A stretch of DNA of 64,000 nucleotides from Penicillus capitatus. Lineage: Eukaryota; Chlorophyta. Each line of letters begins with the position of its first letter. Within the stretch, counting starts at the first letter, position 1. A program made the translations under genes and the position numbers. Below are positions 37,290 through 47,568 of this stretch, one piece after another. The notes beneath the pieces are model-generated. The model was not told the origin of the DNA. It saw only the letters and a program-made list of their open reading frames with translations, and made no database searches. The DNA is taken from contig OZ287715.1 of assembly GCA_965649825.1 (NCBI GenBank), forward strand, positions 124,001-188,000, given 5' to 3'.

Positions 37290-37823
37290 ATCATATTAGA
37301 AAAGACTTTGAAGTTTGGCTCCACTCCTCTTGTATCACTCGCTGTGACTTTCCTTCCATCGGCGCTCTCGTTCGAAGTCGTCGACGTCCTCGAGATCGAT
37401 CTTGTCGCACATGGGGCATCCACCGACTCCGTCTTGCTGTGCCTTGATGCATGCGCCTGTTTTGTCGAGGATCGCCCAGATGCATTTAGCTCGTCGTCAT
37501 GAATCCCGAATCGGTCTTTGAACACGCGAAAAGCACAGAGCAACAGCTGTGGGTCGATCAGATCGTTATCTATCGGATATCGCCTGCAACCGCACATGCA
37601 CGACCAGTATACCATCTGTTATCATCCTCATGTTGACGGACCTCCTTCTGAGTGTCCGAGAAAGGCACCAAGCACAGTAGCATATGAGCAAGGTGAGCAC
37701 TGTGCATCCTCCAAAAGCGACAGCAATGTAGAGATTCGTGCGTTGACTGCGAGGTGGCTGAAGCGAATGGAAATCAAACGTCGTGTCGGCAGACACGTCA
37801 TCGGAAGACAGAGAACTGTTCAT
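37290..37823 (-). CDS. Possible small single-pass membrane protein (model incomplete)
   Basis: From an ATG at 37823 a Ser/Asp-rich start is followed by a clear hydrophobic helix (LYIAVAFGGCTVLTLLICYC) and a basic RTLRRRS patch. The frame then closes. Downstream pieces in other frames look coding, for example KTGACIKAQQDGVGGCPMC and DKIDLEDVDDFERERRW around 37,380-37,470, which may carry a Cys-rich finger. I could not join them with confident introns. Confidence 0.3.
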
Positions 37824-37911
37824 TGAAAAATTCACTGTGTACTCTGCTGCAGGATTAAGAAAGCACGGACGCGTTTCATGCACGTGACGTAGCAGCTAAC
37901 GAACGGAACAC

Positions 37912-38555
37912 ATGGCACGTTTCTCTTTGGTGCGTAAAGGAGCAATAGATCTCTGGAAGGGATTTGCAGCTGATCTCCGACTAACGAGACTTCTCGAAAC
38001 CAAGGCGCCGGAGTCGGTAGAGATTAAGGGAATATCTCGCGAGAAATACAATCAGCGATATGAAGCGTACCAACAGGAGCTGCGCGAGTTCAGATGGGGA
38101 GCAAGGGAACAGATTGATAGAAAGAAGATAGAGGCCGAACGACCAAAAACTGCAGATAACACAACCGATGTTTCTCAACGCGGAATGTCAGAAAACGAGA
38201 AAAACAGTGAGTCAGTAAAGCTAAAGGCGGAAAGAAGGCAGAAGGAGATGGAGAGAAAGAAGTTAGCGGTGTTCTCCCCTTCTTCATCGAGTTACTATCT
38301 GCAAACCGTGATTGTCTTTGCAGCAAGAGCGAAGGGACGCGTCTTTTAAAAGGGAATCCATCAGAAGAAAAATACTGGAGGAAGAGGAAGATAAAAGGTA
38401 GAACCGTCTGTCTGTCTAATCTCTCAATGTGTGCAGATGTATCTATCTATCTCAGGTATGCCGAACTGCTTCAGCAAAGCAGAACGTGGATCACAGAAGA
38501 TACGTTGGATGATAGAATCAAGAGAGCTTTGGATCAGACTGTCCCCCTTCACTGA
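37912..38555 (+). CDS. Mitochondrial ribosomal protein mS26-like
   Basis: Three exons, 37912-38268, 38324-38397 and 38456-38555 (stop TGA), 176 residues, phases consistent. The protein is Lys/Arg/Glu-rich and largely helical. The C-terminal stretch YAELLQQSRTWITEDTLDDR with IKRALDQ resembles the conserved end of mS26 (pattern: LLQ, then ITxxxLxxRIxxAL). The N-terminus MARFSLVRKGAIDLWKGF could be an import leader. The identification rests on that one short block plus size and composition. Confidence 0.55.
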
Positions 38556-38913
38556 TTACACATACGGATTTATGCACGCCTTGCTCAGGAAGAAATGAAA
38601 ATACTAGAGGTCATTCTGGATACTGTCCTGTCCATTGGACAAGTTTTATGAAAATTGTACACGACTTGGTTGACAAATACTGTCTCATGTGTTATCGACG
38701 AAGGGAAACAGGTGGAGGGCACAAAACGCAGGTTAATCTGTGAATTCCTTTGAAAGGCAGCAGCAGGAGGAGGTTCAAGAAAAGTGGGCACGACATTTTT
38801 CCAATAACCGTAAGATCGCATTCCCTTTCTGACACAATCACGAAAAAAAACTCAACCCAATCCGGCAATACTCAATCTCTTATAATGAACGGGATCTTGC
38901 CAACCAGTGTCGA
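38556..38913. other. Convergent 3' intergenic region, nothing seen
   Basis: It lies between the stops of the mS26-like and YABBY/HMG-like genes. No coding or RNA signal is seen. Confidence 0.55.
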
Positions 38914-40287
38914 TCATGCATCGAGGAACGTGATTGGAGCGTTTCCGTATGCAGATTCTACAGTGGTTCCTGGCACCTGCAGCTGAAATGCAGTAGCCAT
39001 GGGCTCATGTTCTCTGCTGCACCTCGGCGCTTGATTTGCTGAGTGGTTCATCGACAGCGTGGAAGATTGTAAATGAACATTTCCATCAAAATCCATCCGT
39101 GACAGAACCCGATGGCTGGCACACTGGTTTGGAGACTTCGCCCAGTTTCTGGCGGCAGCTCTGAAGGCCTGTCAGATCCAATGCGTTGATAGGCATCGAT
39201 CGACATGGCAACGAGATAACCTCTCTGCGATGAATAGTCGGACTGGTTGCCATGATATGTTTCATCTCTTGGCGCATGTAAGTGTTGTATGGTGAAAGAT
39301 TCCTGCTGGATTTTGCTTTTGTTCTCTTATGCTTGGTCCTTGCTGAGCCTACATCCCCGTATTTCGCAGAGGCCTCAGCTAGAGGGAACTTGCTGGCGAT
39401 GAGGGTCGGACGAATGTTGTCCAAACACTGTCGCTCCTTTACAGTTCTCTTGATCTCTCCGTCCACAGCAGCCTGCTACACATCGTATGAGAGGACAGTG
39501 ATGCCAATACCCATTCCATGCACACGCATATTGATTTTGGGCTCCCTCACCCTTGGACGCCTTGTTAACGGACGTGGGACTTCGAGCATTTCCAGAGAAA
39601 TACGTGATCCACCCTGCATGGGTAGTTCGGCAGCACAAATCATTCGCGTCTCCTTCGTCTGTACAATGGGCCGATGTGCTGCGGACATCACTCTCGAATG
39701 GTCTGCCATATTGCTGTTCCCAGTGGAAACGACCTCTGCTGCGCGTGATGCAGGCCAAGCCTTCATCGTCAAGATATGGACATGGAGTGAATGAATGATT
39801 TGTGGTCTTACATATGTCGTTGCAGCGTCTTCCACTTTTCTTTCTCTCCTGACTCGGTATGGCGCAAGTGCTCGATCAAGATTAACTTCCAGAAGCCTAA
39901 GAACATGGAATCTCAACTTGGCGGTTGAAGCATGAGTTGACGACCTGCGACATGCGCCACAACGCACGATGGCTGGACTCTCGTACTCGCGGAATGGGTC
40001 AACGTAAACCTGAACAATGCAGAGTGATTCAGTAATCCTTGCGCGTGTCTATGCGACACTGCAGAGACAATGCCGTTGAATGGCAAGAAACAGATAGGAA
40101 ATTCGCCGTGTCTCAGTACGCAGGATGAGAAGTGAGAACATGCATTTACAACAAAAATAGCATGGACCTCTGCTGAAAAAGAAGATCGGCATGCTTTGTA
40201 TTGAGCTAGGCAACGAAACATGTGAAAACAGTGTACTTGAAGCAGTGCATTGCAGTCTGACGCTTCACAATGTACACGTAAGGGCAT
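38914..40287 (-). CDS. YABBY-like protein: Cys-finger plus HMG-like domain
   Basis: Exon 1 is 40287-40237 (MPLRVHCEASDCNALLQ) and exon 2 starts at 40009 (VYVDPFREYESPAIVRCGAC). Together they give spaced Cys pairs like the YABBY zinc finger. The last two exons, ending at 39221 and spanning 39168-38914 (52-nt intron, stop TGA), give NLSPYNTYMRQEMKHIMAT, SPTIHRREAFRAAARNWAKS. That is the helix pattern of the YABBY domain, an HMG-box relative that binds DNA. The middle part (39,230-39,830) holds a frame with possible small introns that I could not settle. YABBY factors are best known from plants, so function here is open; a general HMG-like chromatin or transcription role is the safe inference. 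Confidence 0.62.
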
Positions 40288-40291
40288 GCGG

Positions 40292-40639
40292 CTATTCAAT
40301 CGCCGACAGACAGGCGTGGCCATAGTCATACTCAAAACTCTCACTGAGGTCTGAATCGAAGAAGTAGTATTCGAGTAACCGCAGACGAGGTGACGTAACG
40401 GTCATCGCTATGTTGCCAGATGTGGTCTTTTTGTTTTTTCGACGTGGGGTTACAGCAAGGCAGCTGCCCAGAATCTTCAAGGCGTTGCGCGATGGTCGCC
40501 GCGGCATCCTCAGGATAATGCCGTAATGCCATTGACACCTTGTTTGTTCATAATACTCAGCCAGGGAGAGGGTGCATTGAGGTTTGATTGTTCCTTTCAG
40601 TGGTTTCCAAAACTGAACATCGGGCGGTGTAGCTCGCAA
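40292..40639 (-). CDS. Uncharacterised 115-codon frame
   Basis: It is an open frame immediately upstream of the YABBY-like start. It is basic in the middle (VTPRRKNKKTT) and acidic/aromatic at the end (EYYFFDSDLSESFEYDYG). No family is recognised. It may be a 5' exon or unrelated. Confidence 0.25.
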   Translation of the reverse strand: MRATPPDVQFWKPLKGTIKPQCTLSLAEYYEQTRCQWHYGIILRMPRRPSRNALKILGSCLAVTPRRKNKKTTSGNIAMTVTSPRLRLLEYYFFDSDLSESFEYDYGHACLSAIE

Positions 40640-41233
40640 GTCGTCCTTAGCATTCGAATCTCAGAGGTTCGATTGCTTCCACTTTCCGCTTAAATGCAGT
40701 AAGAAGAGCGACAGCGAAACTGAACGACGTGGAATGGTCGACTGCCGAGTCGAACTGTTCGAATGGGCAAAAGTTGACTATCTGGTCAGGTTGCTGTTTT
40801 CCCAATGGGTATCCGTGACCACGGGAACGCGTTCAAAAATCGAACACTGCGCCCAAGGACTCTTCGATTCGTTCATGATGAACATTCAGTCGGTAACGCA
40901 GTGTCCTGAATGCAGAAGAAGATACAGTTGAGAATCGCCATTTCTGTCTTTAAGGCATCCCTCTGCAGCGATGACGTCTCCTTCGTCGTTTGTTCACTGT
41001 GTTCGTGGACGATCGCATTACTGAACATGTTGATACAATCTTCAATGTAACTGCAGTTCTCCGATGGTAATCTCATAATTCGAACAACTACCGAGAGTTA
41101 GTACTGTCAACATACGAATGGTTTAAAAGCAGAAATGAGTAGCTGGAAATCACAAACACTCGACTTGGGTGATGTATTGGCAAATCGCATTTAGTTCTGA
41201 ATCAACTAGTGTACCAGATCAGAAGGCTCAGAA

Positions 41234-41640
41234 ATGCTCATCTGTATTTACTGTTTTATCTCATATATAGCGGCCATCGCTGCTTTCGTTCTACTCAGAA
41301 TATTGAAAACTTCTGCAGATAGGGCAGTCCTTTTGTCTCATTGTAGCGAAATCGTGTTGAGCTTCCTTTTTATTGCGAAGAATGGACCAGTTCCCAAGGG
41401 TAAGGTAGAATGCTTCTTTCTTTTTTGGGAAGCGAGACCTGTGAAGTGTAGTACAAGCTGCTTCGCTTGACGTCAGCATGTTAAGTCCTTTGGCTGGCCA
41501 TGTTGCCCACATTCAGCATAGACGACAACATTGACCTACACGTTGTTTGGTTTATTTGTCCAGAAGTCGACAGTTATCCCGAAGTGGTCCATCATTATCC
41601 TGAAGTCTGTGCGGATGTTAAGTGCAGTAGGGTTGACATT
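41234..41640 (+). CDS. Possible small two-exon membrane or secreted protein
   Basis: An ATG at 41234 opens a hydrophobic signal-like stretch (YCFISYIAAIAAFVLLRIL). A good donor (AAGG|GTAAGG) occurs at 41,400 and an acceptor near 41,570. The join gives EVDSYPEVVHHYPEVC and a nearby stop; another reading continues through a further intron to NLANAPR near 41,770. No homologue is recognised. The 40,640-41,230 stretch before it holds only short fragments on both strands (for example SYIEDCINMFSNAIVHEH on the minus strand near 41,040), of unknown meaning. Confidence 0.25.
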
Positions 41641-41852
41641 TGCTAAGAAACAGCGAATGACCAAAATCAGATCCAGTTCGAGAGGTGAGCCCGCGTCAGC
41701 AAACCTGTTCCTAACATTTTTAGACAACAGAACTCATGGTGGTGACCAAGTCAACCTTGCCAATGCGCCAAGGTAAGCACACAACCAATGCGGCAGCATC
41801 AAAACCACCGAACTATGAAGGTTTGCTCTGAGGTGCGGCGTGCATAGTCTAC

Positions 41853-42260
41853 TCAAAGAATAGTGATTCGTAAGGAACACGAATCGGTCATCAGACGGCT
41901 TGAGAAACGCGCAAGAAGTTCCGAAGATGTGGCGACAATAGGTTTTTCTTCAATACACGACTTTCTCTGGCGTCAACCTTCGAATTCGTTTCCCAGTGCA
42001 TCACGGAACATGTACATTAAGGTTGGATCATCGATCACGGCTTCCACGACGCTTAGACCTCGAACATAGAACGTTTGGTCTGACGTGTTCCTTTTGTCCT
42101 TTGAGTGACGGACACATTTGCGGAAGTCGAATTGAAACACATGGCATACGCGAACAGCCCCCTCACCAAAGCTGTGTACCGTGGTATTCTGAAGGGGTAA
42201 GATCCGGAACCAGTTACACGCGCAGTACACGTTTACATTCTGTATGGTCGGCAATGTCAC
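41853..42260 (-). CDS. Unidentified protein, last two exons
   Basis: A coding-like frame (TFYVRGLSVVEAVI, then DDPTLMYMFRDALGNEFE) reaches a donor near 41,985. After a 30-nt or slightly longer intron it continues as EKPIVATSSELLARF to a TGA at 41,853-41,855. Upstream sequence (HSFGEGAVR) may be another exon near 42,150-42,180. It resembles no family I can name. Its 5' part is antisense to the putative first exons of the UPF0301 gene. Confidence 0.35.
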
Positions 42261-44165
42261 GTTAGGTCGAAGACTCTGGAGGAGAGTCCAGCCTTGAAGG
42301 TAAAGCGAGCTATTGAGGCCAGATCAACAGGTCTCTGTTCTTCGCGATAGGCGATTCTTCGAAACGATGCTGAAGTCCTTCCTTACACGTTCAGGAGAAT
42401 ACTCAATGTTTACTTCGGAATGAAGGATTTCTACATTCCCGTGTCAGACAAGAAATATGACTTGGTCGACAGAGTAAAGCAAGGAGCAAGTCTGCTGGTA
42501 AGAACTCGATCCCATTCATCTCTATCTCTTAGAAACTTGATTTGTACATGAGCGTGACAGCACGTCCATTGGAGAGAGTCTGCACGTGCTGCGATTCATC
42601 AATGAAGCTCTCGAAAAGGGAAGAAAATATCGACTTTTGGGTATGATGACTCTAAAGGTGTCTTTCTTCCTTTCTGGAAAGTTTGTAGGAAGCAGAAAAT
42701 CAAGTGCAGCATCGAATGTAATCAATCAGTCATATCTGCCACTTCGCGGATTCCTCTGAATCGCTCTTAGGGAAATGTGAAGCTGGTAACAGAGCCCTCG
42801 CGAGGCGTCGTCTTAATTGCTCATCCGATGCTGACCGGCTGGTTTAAACGATCTGTTGTCTTTATGGTAATGCCCTGGACAATGAAAAAGGAAGAAACGC
42901 AACGGTCTGCATTTAGTTGTCACATACAGAAGAAGCCTCAGTCGGTCTTTGCATCAATAAGCCATTAAGCGTCACGCTGAGAGACATACAGCTGATGGCC
43001 AAGAGGTCCAGATGTATATCTTTCCTTTGCGATGCCTATTGCTTTGTTATACAGTGCGTTGTCGAACGCGAAGAAAGGGGAAAAAACAGTCAGTTTGCAC
43101 ATAGATAACTATGGAGATGTGAGATTCTCGGTAGAAGTGTGTGGTAGTGCTTTATACATTGTTCTTGAGAACAGTGTGTCAGGTGGCTACTTCGGGAGAC
43201 GACTTGTTCATTCCAAGCAAACGGCTCGTATCTTTAGAGGCAACGGCCAGCTACAGACAAGCAATGAAGGACGCACAAGACGAAGCCAGATCACTTCATG
43301 ATTGTTTACTGAAAAAGAAACTGACTGGGGTGACATTGGAGGACGAAGAAAATGAGTCCCTGACTAGCGCAGAGAAGTTTTTGCAGCATCCGCTGACCAT
43401 CAGTGACACAAAGGCCAGACTCTTTTGATTTCTGTTGCCGCACGAACCCAACTCTAGGTCGAGTATCAACGTACAAAGGCGGAAGGCGAAGAAAGTGATG
43501 TTTGCTGGAGATCTTCAGACGACAAGACCGAAGAAGACATGAGTATGAATTCTCCGAGTTCTTCCGCGCGCACACAATCAGCGGAAAACGTGACTGCATG
43601 CATCTTCTACCTGTTAGAACTTATTCTGGAATTTAACGTTTGTTAGGGGAGTACTGACAAGACATCCTTTCAGTCTGGTTCCCTCTTGGATACGCGAATT
43701 TCTAATGGAGGTCCTGTTCAAGCAATAGGGGCTTTGCACAATATTTCATCGCTATCGGGTGTAACAGCTCTTGCAGGAGTCAAGTTTAGCGAAGAAAGGA
43801 ATCTGCAAATATGGAGACATCAGCCAGGAAACCTACTCTCCGAGAAAGAAAGAATACGACTCTTTCTTGGAGAGTGTACATGGTCAGATGGGCAGTTGGC
43901 AGACGAAGTGAAGCAGGGGTGTTGGATTATGTGCAAAGCTACGAACCAGGAACTGGATTTACTTAATGGTGCGTTCTTATTGGCTGCAAACTAGGTGGTC
44001 TGTTTAAGTGTTACCGCGTCTGAGGGTTGGTTTGTTGTGTTCCATCTAGGTGATGTACGATTAACAAACTCGGATGGTTCGGTATGGAATTATCTCCTGA
44101 ATGCTCTTGGAGAAGAGTATGCAGATCTTGCAAGGATACCTTACGAACTGCCTGAAGTCCTGTAG
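42250..44165 (+). CDS. UPF0301 (AlgH/YqgE, DUF179) protein, copy 1
   Basis: Exons: about 42250-42299, 42351-42497, 42553-42640, 42689-42717, 42771-42866, 42917-43005, 43055-43118, 43183-43413, 43458-43538, 43647-43968 and 44050-44165 (stop TAG). DUF179 blocks: VKLVTEPSRGVVLIAHPML, SVGLCINKPLSVTLRDIQL, SNGGPVQAIGALHNIS, LFLGECTWSDGQLADEV and WNYLLNALGEEYADLA. The N-terminal 90 residues (LPYTFRRILNVYFGMKDF) precede the domain and are not known to me. The family's biochemical role is undefined; many algal members are plastid proteins. Two donors are not GT: 43,414 reads GC and 43,539 reads AT, whereas copy 2 has GT at both places. The first exon is uncertain. Confidence 0.78.
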
Positions 44166-45220
44166 TAGCACCGACGTTTTTTTCTTCTTGAACAAGATCA
44201 GAGATCTTGTGCGAGGGAACACTCTTTGCCTGTCTCGTCATTCTGCCAGTTGTTCGAAGTCTTCTCAGTCGAAAACTACTGACCTCGCAACAGAACTCTG
44301 ACAATTTGAGATGATGGGTAGAATTGTGGCTAAGGTCAATTTTCTGTTCGGACAACCGGTTTAACAGAGGTTTGTCCTAAAGCTGCACGCAATGCTACAG
44401 GGAAGAACTGTAGACTACAGCAACGGTTTTCTGGACATCAGGATACCTACTGAAACGGAACTGGAATTCATGCTTCTATCATGGCGAATCGGTTCAGTCA
44501 TTATCATCATCCAGAATTCAGGTGCGGGCAGGTGCGAACATCGACCTCAATGATCTACTGCGAAGTCTTCACGAATTCTCAGCAGTCTTGAGACGACATT
44601 GAGGTGCTCACTGTAACGGATGGATGGATCTGCGATATATCGACCGTTGGCCATGAAATGGCGATCGTGTTGGGATTGTTTGCATTAGTTGAGTGCAATG
44701 ACTCAGATGCCATGTGTCGGAATGCGAACTCGGTCTTCGCCATTGTTTTCCGCCGTCTGAGAGAATATCTCTGTCTTCGACATTGTTTTCCGCCGTTTGA
44801 TAGAATATCGGTGTTGTGTCATTCGCACAACAGAGAAAGCTCTCACGTTGCCATTCAAGACTGCCTCACGCCTGGACCACGGGAGGCCCCCCCCCTGGAC
44901 CACGGGAGGCCCCCCCCTGGACCACGGGAGGCCCCCCCTGGACCACGGGAGGCCCCCCCTGGACCACGGGAGGCCCCCCCTGGACCACGGGAGGCCCCCC
45001 CTGGACCACGGGAGGCCCCCCCCCCTGGACCACGGGAGGCCCCCCCCCCTGGACCACGGGAGGCCCCCCCCCCTGGACCACGGGAGGCCCCCCCCCCTGG
45101 ACCACGGGAGGCCCCCCCCCCTGGACCACGGGAGGCCCCCCCCCTGGACCACGGGAGGCCCCCCCCCCTGGACCACGGGAGGCCCCCCCCCCTGGACCAC
45201 GGGAGGCCCCCCCTGGACCG
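43030..45220 (+). repeat. Inverted repeat, arm 1
   Basis: It matches the reverse complement of 61,866-64,000 at roughly 95% identity by eye. It covers the 3' half of UPF0301, its downstream spacer and the minisatellite. The arm continues beyond the window on the other side, so the true left limit of the match is unknown. Confidence 0.9.
44871..45220. repeat. G/C-rich minisatellite, copy 1
   Basis: About 15 tandem units of 22-26 nt with core CCTGGACCACGGGAGG and a C-run of 6-9. Length differences lie almost wholly in the C-run. All three plus-strand frames are open (PGPREAPP, LDHGRPP, WTTGGPP), as are minus frames, so openness is not evidence of coding. Confidence 0.95.
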
Positions 45221-45789
45221 TCCTTCATCATCAACGGTGTCGACAAATCAAGCACAGTGGGAAGAAATCAGGGAAAAGCTGATCAAGAACACAGAGATAC
45301 ATGAACTCCCTCCATCCGAAGCACAGAAGACCATACGTGAAATCACGCGCCTCAAGCGAAGAAACCCGGACACTGAAGAGCTCGAGGACTCGTTCACGAT
45401 ACGCGTCCACGCCAACGAGACGACAACGGCAGCGTCCCTTTACCAGGGTCTCCGGGTCCGATACCCTGAAGAACAAGGTCCACCGCGTGATACGAAGAAT
45501 CATGCAAGAGACAGACGAAATGTCATCCTGGACCGCGTTTGCGAACTTCTGGATCGGGGCGTTGAACGCTGAAAACATTCTACCTGTGGAAAGCCAACCG
45601 AAGAAGTTGGAAGTCTTGAATGCAGTTCTCAAGATCAGTCGCGAGAGAAAGTCGGCGTGGCGTGTGAAGAGAATCGGCGAAAGACACGGTCAGTTCTTCA
45701 TTAACGTCTGCTACTCGGTTGGCAACCCCTCAGACGCAGCACCAGGCGCAGGACCAGGATCAGACTCAGGATCACATCTTAGCCGTTGA
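45205..45789 (+). CDS. Coding-like region of unknown protein, frameshifted
   Basis: After the minisatellite one frame reads WEEIREKLIKNTEIHELPPS and IREITRLKRRNPDTEELEDS up to about 45,440. The adjoining frame then reads SGSDTLKNKVHRVIRRIMQE, AFANFWIGALNAENILPVES and KLEVLNAVLKISRERKSAW, ending PGAGPGSDSGSHLSR at 45,789. The frame change near 45,440-45,460 lacks an obvious intron. The family is unknown. It could be a decayed gene or a mobile-element remnant. Confidence 0.45.
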
Positions 45790-46118
45790 CGCTCGAAGCC
45801 GTTTTCGAAGAAGCTTTTAGAGAATGTTTTTTTACACCAAAAAGTACAATCGTTAGGTCGGTGCTGGGAAAGCCGTCCTTGTCCACTTGTCTCCATAAGA
45901 CGAGATCGTCGGCATACATCTGGCAGCACATTCTTCCTGTCGATAACCACGAGCGGAAGCTCGAGGTTTTGAATGCCGTCTGGAAGATCAGTCGCGAAAG
46001 CATATCGTTTTGGCATGTGAATCGCACCAAAGACCGCTACGGGATACTCTTCACGAACATTTGCTATTTAGTTGGGCGCTCAGGCACAGGCACAGGCCCA
46101 GATCTGAGTCCTTGTTGA
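45786..46118 (+). pseudogene. Diverged duplicate of the preceding domain
   Basis: The stretch HILPVDNHERKLEVLNAVWK with ISRESISFWHVNRTKDRYG (about 45,928-46,070) is a clear copy of the domain at 45,570-45,730. A Gly/Thr/Pro end follows (GRSGTGTGPD), like the PGAGPG end of the first copy. The two copies lie about 355 nt apart. The 5' part of this copy does not match. Confidence 0.5.
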
Positions 46119-46259
46119 GGTTCGCGTGAAGCCGTCCGTGAAAGAGAGAAGCTTTAGTATTAATTTGCTCTACACCACTGAGTACCTGACGAGAATCGGT
46201 TGTCGTACCCGGCCGCGAGGTCGTCAAGCGCGCAGCGACACCGTCCTCACTCTAAGAAT

Positions 46260-46690
46260 GCTGTCCGGGGACACTCCAGCAAGGTGTTGCATCGGCCAAG
46301 TCGTTTGGAGAACATGCGGAACCTTCCCGTGCACCCCCATGCGGACCCGTTCAGCGGTTCAGCGGCTCGTCACATCAGATTTCCAGCTCCGGGTCCGGCA
46401 ACGAGTCGGCCGCCACCGAGCACGTGAACCAGCTCAGAACACTCCTACCAGCATCCCTGTTGCATCGGCCAAGTCGTTTGGAGAACATGCGGAACCTTCC
46501 CGTGTACCCCCATGCGGACCCGTTCAGCGGTTCAGCGGGTCGTCACATCAGATTTCCACCAACCGGCCGGGCAACGAGTCGGCCGCCACCGAGCACGTGA
46601 ACCAGCTCAGAACACTCCTACCAGCATCCCAGTTGCTTCGGCCAAGTCGTTTGGAGAACATGCAGGACCTCCCGGAGCGTTAATGTGCTC
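46260..46690. repeat. Imperfect tandem repeat of about 165-182 nt flanking the satellite
   Basis: Three copies begin with TCGGCCAAGTCGTTTGGAG near 46,292, 46,474 and 46,640. The first two continue through a CGGTTCAGCGG element; the third turns into the satellite's 200-nt unit. Confidence 0.8.
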
Positions 46691-46854
46691 GAGCATTCTA
46701 GCGCACACCATCCGTCGGTCGCCGGAGGAACAAGGGTCCCCCCTTTGCTTCGCAACCGTAGCAAATGTGTCAGCGCCGGAGGGAACAAGGGTCCCCCCTT
46801 TGCTTCGCAACCGTAGCAAATGTGTCAGCGCCGGAGGAACAAGGGTCCCCCCTT

Positions 46855-47330
46855 TGCTTCAATTGTTGCGACCCTCAACTACGGTTACAATTGTTGCGAC
46901 CCTCAACTACGGTTATAAATGTTGCGACCTCAACTACGGTTATAAATGTTGCGACCCGCCGGAGGGAACAAGGGTCCCCCCTTTGCTTCGCATCCTCGCA
47001 CCACCCGTCGGTCGCCGGAGGGTACAAGGGTCCCCCCTTTGCTTCAATTGTTACGATCCTCAACTACGGTTATAAATGTTGCGACCCTCAACTACGGTTA
47101 TAATTGTTGCGACCCGCCGGAGGGTACTAGGGTCCCCCCTTTGCTTCGCATCCTCGCACCACCCGTCGGTCGCCGGAGGAACAAGGGTCCCCCCTTTGCT
47201 TCAATTGTTACGATCCTCAACTACGGTTATAAATGTTGCGACCCTCAACTACGGTTATAAATGTTGCGACCCGCCGGAGGGAACAAGGGTCCCCCCTTTG
47301 CTTCGCATCCTCGCACCACCCGTCGGTCGC
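46855..47330. repeat. 28-mer/158-nt block, first occurrence
   Basis: Pairs of the 28-mer (core AACTACGGTTATAAATG) alternate with a spacer holding CTCGCACCACCCGTCGGTCG, giving a period close to 158 nt. The same block recurs at about 48,620-49,590, 52,085-52,850 and 55,215-56,010. Confidence 0.9.
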
Positions 47331-47568
47331 CGGAGGAACAAGGGTCCCCCCTTGCTTCGCAACCGTAGCAAATGTGTCGTCATCCCAACCGTAGCAAATG
47401 TGTCATCCCAACCGTAGCAGATGTGTCGGTCGCCGAGGTAACAAGGGTCCCCCCTTTGCTTCAATTGTTACGACCCGACGCAGGGTACAAGGGTCCCCCC
47501 TTTGCTTCAATTGTTACGACCCGACGCAGGGTACAAGGGTCCCCCCTTTGCTTCAATTGTTACGACCC

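Noticed and set aside
40621-40690. Possible tRNA (GGTGTAGCTCGC with AGAGGTTCGATTGC)
   Set aside because: The acceptor stem does not pair and the anticodon arm cannot be drawn, either in normal or permuted order.
44604-45572. Long Pro/Gly/Arg-rich 'collagen-like' frame through the minisatellite
   Set aside because: All frames are open there, the C-run length changes break the register, and the sequence before the array looks non-coding.
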